The notes beneath the pieces were generated by a model. That model was not told the DNA's origin and did no database searches. It worked only from the letters and a program-made list of their open reading frames with translations. The position numbers and the translations under genes were made by a program. This document shows, in pieces, positions 21,705 through 30,175 of a stretch of 30,175 nt of DNA (position 1 is its first letter; each line of letters opens with the position of its first letter). The DNA comes from Hamiltosporidium magnivora (taxonomy: Eukaryota; Microsporidia; Dubosqiidae), in NCBI GenBank assembly GCA_004325065.1, contig PITI01000037.1, positions 1 to 30,175 on the forward strand, read 5' to 3'.

Positions 21705-22141
21705 GTGTTCTTTATTTGTAAAACAGAGCTATAATGTATTTCGAAACGTTTCCGGTAGAGTTTGTAGGTAATTGTTTTTTTTATAATAGCTTGCACATTT
21801 CCTGGGTGAGAAACACAATCCAACGATAGATTATAGCTTCGCTAAGTTATAGGCGTTCCAAAGACAATTTTCTTTTGAAAGTTTAAGTTGTAAGCTCACG
21901 CAAACTTCCAAACGAAAAATAAAGAGTGCACTAACCGGCATTTAAAAATTTTGTAGAAGTAAACAAAACGAATAGATCAAACAGAGTACATCAGATATAG
22001 GGGTCAACAATACAGCATTGAATATGTAGTCTCATTTAAAAAAAGCTTCAACTAAATCTTTATTTTAATTCAAATTATGTAATGAAAAGCCTACTATTAT
22101 ATTTTGATTTGGTTATAATATAGAATTAAAATAGGCTTACC

Positions 22142-22162
22142 ATGGGTCAGTAGATTACCCAT
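22142..22162. terminator. Hairpin downstream of the gene at 22280-23002
   Basis: ATGGGT (22142-22147) and ACCCAT (22157-22162) form a perfect 6-bp stem with a 9-base loop. It lies about 120 bp past the stop of the minus-strand gene. A role in 3' end formation is a guess; it stands out because G/C runs are rare in this DNA. Confidence 0.25.
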
Positions 22163-22279
22163 AGTGGCAAATAAAGAAATGAGAGGGTTTTAAATATCAA
22201 AATATTTGAGCAAAAAGTGTAAAAAATTGAAAAAATGGAATAAACTTTACTTTTTAATACTGTCTTTCTTTTAGCTTCA

Positions 22280-23002
22280 TCATTGTTTTGTCTTTTTCTC
22301 TGTTTTGGATTCTTCTTTACGGTTTTTTTCAATAATATAAGCGATAAAATCAGAGATTTCTCCTTTGATATTTTTACTGGGATGTTTGATAATAAATATT
22401 TGTTCTTTATTCGTTTTTTTAACAACACCATCTTCTGATTCAACGCAAAAGATCCCAACCTTTTTTTCGTCGATAATATTAAAGAAAATCATAACTGTTT
22501 TGTTGGCATCATCAGAACTTTTCGGTTTTTTCCCGATATATGCTGCAAGTTCGCTAATTGTTTGCATTGTTGTTTTTTTCTTTAATAGAAACCCGACTTT
22601 GGTTAAAAAATTTATATCACCAAGACGACTAGGTCTTTTTATTGGGATGATATAAGCAGTATTGGTGCTTATTAAAATACTAGAACTTTCTTGCACTTCC
22701 CCGTTTTTTTTCTTGTCTAAGGCATCTAGTAAATTTTTACGATCATTTGCATCCTTTATCTTAAAAACTGTAAATTTAATATCATCTTTCATTTCAGAAA
22801 GCATAGCAATTCTTTCTCTTTTCAAATCACCCGCGAGTGTTCTAAAAGAATCTAATTCGGATATTTTCTTGTAGTCAGATTCAAGATTTTCTATATATTT
22901 ACTTGCTGATCTATATGATAAAAATCCTAGAGTTCCAAGTGCAATTATTAGTAATAGCGATGAAGATAATAACCATTGCAATGGTTTGGTAATAATACAC
23001 AT
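22280..23002 (-). CDS. Unrecognised single-anchor membrane protein, 240 aa
   Basis: Residues 9-29 (WLLSSSLLLIIALGTLGFLS) form one hydrophobic segment after a short N-terminus, fitting a signal anchor or uncleaved signal. Residues 33-95 are charged and helix-prone (ENLESDYKKISELDSFR; LKRERIAMLSEMKDD), a likely coiled coil. Residues 105-225 look like a compact alpha/beta domain (SSILISTNTAYIIPIKRP; VMIFFNIIDEKKVGIFCVE; QIFIIKHP). The tail is Lys/Glu-rich. Codon use is less A/T-extreme than the surroundings, which supports a real gene. TGA at 22280 is followed directly by a second in-frame TGA and soon after by TAA. I recognise no family. It may be a microsporidian secreted or ER/surface-anchored protein. 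Confidence 0.83.
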   Translation of the reverse strand: MCIITKPLQWLLSSSLLLIIALGTLGFLSYRSASKYIENLESDYKKISELDSFRTLAGDLKRERIAMLSEMKDDIKFTVFKIKDANDRKNLLDALDKKKNGEVQESSSILISTNTAYIIPIKRPSRLGDINFLTKVGFLLKKKTTMQTISELAAYIGKKPKSSDDANKTVMIFFNIIDEKKVGIFCVESEDGVVKKTNKEQIFIIKHPSKNIKGEISDFIAYIIEKNRKEESKTEKKTKQ

Positions 23003-23009
23003 CCTACGT

Positions 23010-23035
23010 CATTCTAGCTCCTTTATATACTTTTC
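23010..23035 (-). promoter_or_regulatory. TATA-like box and two-codon upstream ORF of the 240-aa gene
   Basis: Toward the gene the leader reads AAGTATATAAAGGAGC, then an ATG at 23012 that opens ATG ACG TAG, then the main ATG at 23002. The TATA-like box is only ~17-27 bp from the start, so the leader must be very short, as is usual in microsporidia. If transcription starts upstream of 23012, the two-codon ORF would be read first and could damp translation. If it starts after 23012, it is irrelevant. Confidence 0.4.
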
Positions 23036-25780
23036 ACCAAACCTAATCAGTGCTATCAAGATTTTTATAACTTAAATAGCGGATAAACAAAAGTTTAAAT
23101 TTAATTGATTCTTTTTATTCCTTTATTTGGAAATAAAATTCCAAAATAAATAATGTACTGAATGATGATTCCACTAATAAATCTGGGATAATCCTTATAT
23201 ATATATTATTTCATAAACTTTTAAAATACAAACTAATTTAATCATAAGTAACAGAAATGTGTTTTTTAAATCTAAATATTGTTTTTTTAGCATTTCATTA
23301 TGGTTTTTGTAGCGTAAATTATTATAATTTTAATTTAATCTTTATGACAAATTCTAACTCATATTACATCATATTTTTATTTTCATATTTTAAAAAGCTA
23401 ACTATTATCCACAATATATACATATAAAACACGTAATTTAAGCTTGAATTTTCTTATAAAATTCTATATATGTATTAGTATAAATATATCATGGACTCTC
23501 ATTTATAAATTCATCTATTTAATTGCGCAAAATATTAAATATTTATTATTTTTATTGTTCTAAGTAAATATTTTAAAGATAAACTGCAAAATATTTTTTG
23601 CCATTCATATCGTTATTGCATTGTCTAAAGAAAAATACAATGAACAAAGTTGAGTAAATATGCAAACGAGAATCATCTATGTCTTTATGCTCTGAATGTA
23701 TACCGAAACCATACATATTAAGATATATATATTGTTTAATAAGCATGTTTAAAGTAAACTTCGATTTTAAATACATTGATAGTTTTATACTTAAATTGAT
23801 TTAATATAAAAACAGAATATACCTATTCATTAAATTATCTTGTATTGTCGTTAATTAGTGTGAAAGCATTTAATATTTCATTCAAAAAATGAGGATCCAT
23901 TCATTTAATCGATTATGCTTCATTAGCAGAGCTTTAGTTTCTCACAATTTGCAATTATCTTTTATATAAAATTTTCGGTTTCCTAGTATTTTTAGCCTTT
24001 CATATCCGATTTCTAGTCAGCATTGGTATTGCCTCTTTAAAATCCCAAGATCTTTTAGCTTCATATTTTCTAATCTATTCGACTGCTTTTAATCCGTTGG
24101 ATTTTTAGCGCGTTATTTTTGGTAAATTTTATCATCTGTTTTCATCGCATTCCGTTTTTTATTTTTTTATCTCTGTTCGTGTGAAACGATTACTTTGCCA
24201 AAAAAAAGTTTCTTTGTACGTTGCATATTATATCACTTAAAACTCTTACTCTTAAATTTCTTTTACTTCTTTTTGTTGGAAAGCTTTAGTTTAAACCGAT
24301 CTTACGTTTCATTGAATATTCGAAGCAAAAGTTTTTTGTGAATTGCATTAGAATATGAATAAATTACTGAAAAAAAATTTAGAATATTTATTTGATTCAA
24401 CCATTTATGGAACAGAAAGAAATTCTCGGAAAAAATATTCGAACAAAATAAAATAAAATGATATTTTACATTTACAGATAACTTCAAAAAAATTAGAGTA
24501 ATAGATAATGATGCAGTTTTTATGATGTGTCAGAATAAAAATAGATTAGTTAATTAGTGTATATGCCAATATTTATAATATATAGATTAAAGTTACGAAT
24601 TTTTATGTTCTGCTATACCCAGTAATATTGATCCGATAAGATTTTCGACTTAATTTAACAGATAACTAGCTCATAATCTAAAACTATCATAAACGACTTA
24701 CATTTTTCACACAAATTAAATATTCATAAGTGCGTTTCTCGATGACATTACACGATTTTGTAATAGATTATTTCTATTATCTTCTTAATAAAGTACTAAC
24801 GATATTCTTTCTAGAATTTTAAAGAGTAGATTTTATTATTTACTTTAGTATGTTTCAAATTAAATTTAAAACCGATAATTTATACAATTAAACGTGAAAA
24901 GTTTGCAAAAATTTACATTCAAATTCCACCAAAAACATTTTCAATCACAATGACTTATTTTACAACGAGTGTAGAAATTTAATTGCAAAATAAGAATATT
25001 ATTCAAGTATTTTCATTTTTTGTATGTATTTTACGAGGATTAGACAATCTTTTATGTTTGTTTTCTGTTTGATTTCGGTTTATTTCTTATCGTGGGATTA
25101 AACTAAATTCAATTCGATAGATATTTTTATTAAGTTGATTATTATTTGATTTGTTTTAGTAACTAAGAATAAGCTGCCTGAAATGTGAATAACTGTACTA
25201 CATTTCCAATTCTACTGTATAACTTCCATTTAAATTTATCATTTTGTTTCCCTTTAAGTTATTGTTTTTTAATTTTCAGAGTAAAACGCTAAGATTTTTA
25301 TCGCTAGTACGTTATTTGATTCAAATGAATTCTTCTAAAAAATAAAATATTATGTTTTTGATTCATGGTTTATGTTTTGAGATTTTCTAATTTTTTAAAA
25401 AAAGAACGAGTCTTATACAACTACCTGAATGGTATGTATTTAACTTATAAACATTAAATTTAATAATTACTTCCTATTTCAAACAAATCTTTTATTAAAT
25501 ATTACCAGAAATCATAAATGATTTTAGGATTAAATCAATATTATACGTTTGAATGATCATAACAGAATCTCGTTACCAAATTAGCGTATTAAATGAAATA
25601 GTAGAAAAAAGTGTCATGAAAACATTGGTAATGCCTTTAAATTATTCAGAAAAAAACAATATCGTTAAAAATGAAGGTTTCGTATGATCCTCTTTTAAAG
25701 ACTAACAAATTTTTATTTAATAAGATTTCTGTTATAAAGAATCTCTGTTATAATTTTCTTTAGTCTCTTAAGACCGGCCT

Positions 25781-25966
25781 TTATTCTGCCAAACTTAAAT
25801 ATTTTTTGGATATATTGTCTGTTCCTGTAAAGGTGTTTCTCGCTTTGAAATAATCGAAAAAATGGATTTTGTAATTACTGCTTAAGATTATATTCATCGA
25901 AACTAGCCTGTTTATAAATGCTATTAGTTCCACATGTATCCCGTTTCTATGTGAATATACAAACAT
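25781..25966 (-). CDS. Small ORF, 61 aa, doubtful
   Basis: An ATG at 25966 opens 61 codons ending KKYLSLAE, with AATAAA overlapping the TAA stop as in some firm genes of the window. Composition is mixed rather than pure F/I/K/N. No motif, signal peptide or homolog is recognised. In DNA this AT-rich the stop/AATAAA overlap is easily chance. Confidence 0.15.
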   Translation of the reverse strand: MFVYSHRNGIHVELIAFINRLVSMNIILSSNYKIHFFDYFKARNTFTGTDNISKKYLSLAE

Positions 25967-27484
25967 TTTTTAAATTATGCTTCTAATAAATGTTAGTATC
26001 TTTTCGTTTTCCATTAGATTCTAGTATAATTTCATTATATGCATCTGCGCAGAAAATCATTAATTTTTATATTTTCTATTCCATGAAATAAAAATCGCAG
26101 TTATTTTTGATGCGAATATTTACTTTCAGAATACAAATAATAAGTTAAAGCTTTCCTTGCTTTCGAGTTAGTTTGTCATGAATTGCAGCTTTTTCGAATT
26201 CATTCCGAGAAAAACATTAAGGCGAACTTTACTGCATTCTATAACCAAAAAATAAATGAGAGATAAGTCTACGCATAAAATATCACGAGCGTATACATTA
26301 ATATTGCCTAGAAGAGATTTTCTTTATGAGATAACTCAGATTTTGAAAAAAAAAAACATTTTTTATGTTGACTTTCTTTGTCGCATTGCTACAATGCATC
26401 ATTCTGATAGACAAAAATACTAATTACTGTCGCATCTTTCTTTATTTTCAATTCTTTTATTTTATGGATTTTTTTGATAAGATCTATAGAAATTTTTAGC
26501 AACATAATATAAAGTTTTGATTTTTAATATCCGAAAATTAATGTTAAAAATTTTCTCGGAATTTCTTAATAGCAGTCTGTAGCATGCAAGAAATATAGTG
26601 AGATATTTTGTATTTAGGTTACAAAAATTACATGCAAATTCTCTAGACCGTCAAAATTTCCCAGATATGGCATAATTATCAGATTTAGTAGTCTAATGCA
26701 ATAGATATTTACTAAAGTTTACTGAAGAAGCTTCAAATTTCACTTTCGAACATAAAATTTAGTTCACACACCGATTTTTTTAATCCAAAGTACCCTCAGG
26801 TCGAACGGCTTGTTGATGAATTTAATTTTATAAGCAAATATGATTCATTATTCATTTTTTTGCTTTCAATCTGCTCAAAATATTTTATCTATTTCGTATT
26901 TCAGTTATTAACAATCAAATTTGTAAGACAGGATCATTGGTCTAATATTGAACTCTCGTTTTTATCGAAGATATGTGCCATTAAATGTTAGACATGCCAA
27001 AAGATCTGGTGGTTGTAACTTGACATCGTAAGAAGAACATCTTTTTGAGCGAGATGCCGTTGACTCCCCCGTTAGTTACTACTTTGGTTTCATGGAATGT
27101 TTTTCTTTAATAAATTTCTTCTTTTTTTATAAATTGTATTATTTTCTTAGTGTTAGACCCATTAATTCTAATAAATAATTCTAACATAAATACATGTTAA
27201 AAGAATATTTATATCCCGTAAATTATACTTTGAAAGGTAAGTATGCAGCGCGGGTAAAATATTTCAGAAAACATTACCAATTAATCGAATAAAGATTAAT
27301 CGGGGAAATACATTTAAAAGAAAAAAATTTTATGTTTTAAAATTGTAAAAAAAATTATTTCTGTTTTTTAATTAAATATTAAATAAATTAAAAAATATTA
27401 TTATTTTTTTAAAATGGTTATAATATTAAAAAATATGTATATTATAATACTTTCAATAAAATTAAAATAAAAATAAATTTACTT

Positions 27485-28303
27485 TTAACTTAGATTTATT
27501 TGATGCGAACCAAAGCTATACCAAATAAATTTCAGCAAATTGAATAGAAATTGCCAATTCATGCAAGTATAAACCATAAAACTGCAAAATATAATGAAAT
27601 GATCATTTAGTTCAGCTGCAAAGATTCCTAATATGCAAGAAAAAACAGAAACTACTAGATATGATGGTAATGCATGCATAAATTCAAAATTCGAGCATAT
27701 ATGTGCTAAAAGAGCACTGATTTCATACGATACCTCGATGAAAACAAAAAAAGGAAGTGTTAAAAACGTAAATTCCTTTTTTGGTACACCTTCACATATT
27801 ACACAGAAGGGATACAATCTAACCAGAAATAAAAGACTAAAAAAAGAAAAAATTGACCAAAGCGAATATATAACGAATGCAATGAAATAGTTATTAGTTA
27901 CATAAAAATTTTCAAGTACATCTTTAAGAAGAAAATCAATAATTGAAATAACAAAATATGAGACTCTTATAAGGATTCTTAGGTAAGCAAAATCTTTGTT
28001 GCCCGACATAATATTACCATAAAAATAGTGAGAACTTTCTTCTAAGAAAGATTTTAAAAATAAATGTGCGACTGTAACGAAAAACAGTCTTCCTATTCGT
28101 ATTGTTCTGAGAAATATAATTTCAAAGAAACAAACAATAATCAAATCAATAGCAACAACCTCACGGAAAGATAAGAAATCCAATAAAAATTTTTTGGTAG
28201 CAAAGTACCATGTTTTATACCATTTAATACCCGTTTTCATTTTTTCACCAGAAGCTATACTAGGTGTTTCCAAACTTTGATATTCTGCTCTCATCGTGTT
28301 CAT
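27485..28303 (-). CDS. Multi-pass membrane protein, divergent paralog family member D
   Basis: This 272-aa protein follows the register of A-C with about one single-residue deletion before the LPSY block. Conserved points are KWYKTWYFATKKF (27-39), IDL (52-54), E61, RLFFV (72-76) with H80, FY (94-95), LRI (108-110), LWS (148-150), YE (193-194), FEF (206-208), LPSYLVV (212-218) and K258. QWPF is changed to NWQF (249-252), and RILFFVA is changed to GRLFFVT. The LIP-x-x-RY block is lost (MSGNKDF). The hydrophobic-segment pattern is kept, so it is probably a working but divergent copy. A second ATG at codon 4 could also serve as start. The 14-mer found before A, B and C is absent here, so regulation may differ. 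Function is unknown. Confidence 0.86.
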   Translation of the reverse strand: MNTMRAEYQSLETPSIASGEKMKTGIKWYKTWYFATKKFLLDFLSFREVVAIDLIIVCFFEIIFLRTIRIGRLFFVTVAHLFLKSFLEESSHYFYGNIMSGNKDFAYLRILIRVSYFVISIIDFLLKDVLENFYVTNNYFIAFVIYSLWSIFSFFSLLFLVRLYPFCVICEGVPKKEFTFLTLPFFVFIEVSYEISALLAHICSNFEFMHALPSYLVVSVFSCILGIFAAELNDHFIIFCSFMVYTCMNWQFLFNLLKFIWYSFGSHQINLS

Positions 28304-28896
28304 TATGAGGGATTATAAATTTAATTTGATTTCCGTTTAGTAAATTTCCCACATTTAGAATTTAAAAAAACATTCATTAAAATTTTACAGAATTGACTTG
28401 ATTTGACCAAAATTGGAGAATAAACCATCAGAACTTATATGGTAATTCATATAATTTATATTTTGAATGATAACAAAGCTATTACTAATTGTAATAAATA
28501 GTAAAATATTGCATATGGTTCGTAATTAAATATAGATTTTTGTTCATAATTTCCAATGGCTGGTACAAAATGTTTAAAAGCTGTGAATTTCGTACACTTT
28601 CGTTGAAATTTAATGTGTTTTTAATTTAACATAAAAGAGAATCATGATTTTTGCCGAACTAGATCTGATTTCAACATATTTATTTCAAATTTACGGATAA
28701 ATCAAATTGATTGAATTTTTTGATGTTTTAAGATATTTTTTTTACAATAAAGAAATTAAAAATCCGAAAAAAATATTTATAAATCTGAAGACTGTGGTCA
28801 TGAATTAAATCTACAAATTTAATTAGTAAAGTAAAACTAGCATTAAATACCAGTGAAGATTTCTAAAAATTGTTTTCTTTTATCATTATTTATTAC
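28304..28896. other. Spacer upstream of gene D
   Basis: AT-rich, with no ORF of note. The first 100 bp, the presumed promoter of D, hold a CCC triplet 6-8 bp before the ATG and a GTGGGAAA word about 50 bp before it, but no copy of the ATTATCATAAATTA motif. Confidence 0.5.
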
Positions 28897-29459
28897 TTAC
28901 TCCTTTATTCGCGTCATCCCGTAAATCTTTGTTTTAGTATTAACAGAAGGAATACCAACCTTTCTGTTGCCGGTCAATCTTTTGGCACTTTCCGGATCTA
29001 TTATTCCTAGAGAAAACCAATTTAAAGTAATCAAGCCATACATGCCATCATCTACTTGTGGTCTTTTGAGTTTATTCTGCTTTAATTTTGCTTCTGAACT
29101 CCTTTTATTTTCCAGTCTGCTTACATGTCCAAATCAAAATGATTTTTACCGTTTATCTGTCAATAAAGATACCGTTGAATTATCATAATTTATCGGATAC
29201 ATCTTAGTACTTTTCTAATTTTTTCTACTGTGCGTCACTAGAACTAAATTTCGGTACCTTGGATTTTGCTACACCTCCCAGAAGAAAACGGCCAAATTCG
29301 CATCTATATCTCAGAGTAGTAACATATATATTGGAGTATACGGCCATCTTTGTTACTGTGTGCCTCCTTTTCTTTCTAAAGAAATTCCTTTATAAGACTT
29401 TCATTCAATCTTTCATAGCAGCATTTCCCTCTTGAGATCTTTGGCAGGTCTATTTCCAT
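28897..29459 (-). pseudogene. Decayed coding relic of unknown origin, possibly a mobile element
   Basis: Two minus-strand frames carry coherent protein-like text broken by stops. The first, from an ATG at 29459, reads MEIDLPKISRGKCCYERLNE, then KEKEAHSNKDGRILQYICYY. The second is open from 29133 to the TAA at 28897-28899 and contains VSRLENKRSSEAKLKQNK and a C-terminal block RLTGNRKVGIPSVNTKTKIY. Several in-frame stops and at least one frameshift separate them. G+C is higher than in the flanks, as it is in the retrotransposon relic at 4382-5660. I suspect another part of a retroelement of that kind but cannot show it. Confidence 0.5.
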
Positions 29460-30175
29460 ATATTTCGGATATAAAATATTTTATAAAATTATGTTTCTAC
29501 TTGAAAAATACTTAAGCGTTTAAAAAAATTCAAAATTTTTAACAAAGAACAAAAAACAAATTAAAAATATGAATTACTAAAATTCTAATCTAAGATAATT
29601 TAAATATTTCAAATATAATTCATATTTCCATATTTAGTAGTAAAATATATTTCATTTAGAAGTTTAAAATATAATTTATATTTATTTCCAAAAAACCAAA
29701 TACATTGTTTCTTTATTTATGATAGTTTAAAAACATAATTTTAATTATAATTTAAAACAAAACGTAAAAAAAGATTCAATACATAGTTAATCAATAAGCA
29801 AATATTATAGAATCAAAGCTTTCGACCATTTTTTTATAAAGCCTTTATACTATAAAAAGAATCTAATTTGATATATTTTTCAAAGGTGTAGAACCGTTTT
29901 AATATTAGATTTAGGACTACTTTATACCTTTTGACAAATTTTTTAGTTTATTTTAAAGGTTTTTGTTGGTTATTTATTTAAATTTTTGGTTGGAACAAAA
30001 TTTGGTAAAATCTCTTTTGATGAAAAATGGTAACTGAATATCATGTTTACTTTTATGTAATTTTTTTTATTTAAAAGCTATCAAAAGAGTTAAAATTATA
30101 ATTGATAAATCTCGAATTATACTTCTTATAAACCGTTACTTAATAAAAATTTATTTAAAAGTATCACATCTTTTT
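29460..30175. other. AT-rich end of window, no gene seen
   Basis: About 700 bp of A/T-rich sequence with many short direct similarities (ATATAATTxATATTT words near 29610-29690). No open frame, repeat copy or RNA gene was recognised. Confidence 0.55.

Larger units (their letters stand above)
21141..22279. other. Intergenic region with small ORF and hairpins
   Basis: About 1.1 kb without a firm gene. It contains a 46-codon plus-strand ORF (21564-21704) and, next to the 3' end of the following gene, an imperfect inverted repeat with AAGCCTA/TAGGCTT arms at 22087-22138 and a hairpin at 22142-22162. Confidence 0.5.
23003..27484. other. AT-rich intergenic tract (4.5 kb)
   Basis: No firm gene. The minus-strand frames at 23573-23776 (67 aa) and 25781-25966 (61 aa) start with ATG, and the second has AATAAA over its stop, but both look marginal and match nothing. 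At about 23930-24300 (minus) two frames alternate in a basic, coding-like way that suggests a relic (see findings). A short G/C-richer patch lies at 26990-27080. Confidence 0.5.

Noticed and set aside
22147..22874. Other frames overlapping the 240-aa gene (both strands)
   Set aside because: They overlap a frame with better composition, a clear membrane anchor and a promoter-like upstream region.
27633..27890. Plus-strand 85-aa frame inside gene D
   Set aside because: Antisense to conserved family segments of D.
1..30175. CRISPR array, rRNA genes, operons with Shine-Dalgarno sites
   Set aside because: No regularly spaced direct repeats, no rRNA-like conserved blocks and no bacterial ribosome-binding pattern; gene structure points to a eukaryote.

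Overview
The window looks like a piece of a large, gene-poor, very AT-rich microsporidian genome. The reasons are: short intronless genes in long A/T spacers; AATAAA at or just after several stop codons; a secreted ricin-B-like lectin, a protein class known from microsporidia; a relic of a retrotransposon type I associate with expanded microsporidian genomes; and a lineage-specific family of multi-pass membrane proteins. The genus cannot be fixed from sequence alone. The overall look would suit an expanded genome such as Hamiltosporidium or Edhazardia, but that is inference.

Layout: 75-195 is copy 1 of a dispersed repeat. 293-859 (-) encodes a small protein whose first ~65 residues resemble the ZGRF1/Mte1 N-terminal domain, followed by a K/N/E/D-rich tail. 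860-1393 is low-complexity DNA with an 18-bp tandem repeat. 1394-2392 (-) encodes a predicted secreted, ricin-B-like protein with a Ser/Pro-rich stalk. 2393-4381 shows nothing. 4382-5660 (-) is a decayed, 5'-truncated non-LTR retrotransposon relic with traces of a CCHC motif and a restriction-like endonuclease. 5874-6734, 9555-10370, 19966-20769 and 27485-28303 (all -) are four paralogous membrane proteins of 267-286 aa, called A, B, C and D here. Repeat copies 2 and 3 lie at 11385-11620 and 20905-21140. 22280-23002 (-) encodes an unrecognised single-anchor protein with a TATA-like promoter. 28897-29459 (-) is a decayed coding relic of unknown origin. The rest, including about 8.3 kb at 11.62-19.90 kb and 4.5 kb at 23.0-27.5 kb, is AT-rich DNA with no convincing gene, apart from a few small ORFs listed at low confidence.

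All seven convincing genes and both coding relics are on the minus strand. The most interesting element is the A-D family. A, B and C align over 260 residues without a gap, and D needs only about one single-residue gap. A and B are about 51% identical (133/260 by hand count). A, B and C also share an exact 14-base upstream motif (ATTATCATAAATTA read toward the gene) 44-70 bp before the ATG, which D lacks. This looks like an unnamed microsporidian membrane-protein family that spreads by local duplication within a repeat-rich segment. No biochemical function can be assigned from sequence.
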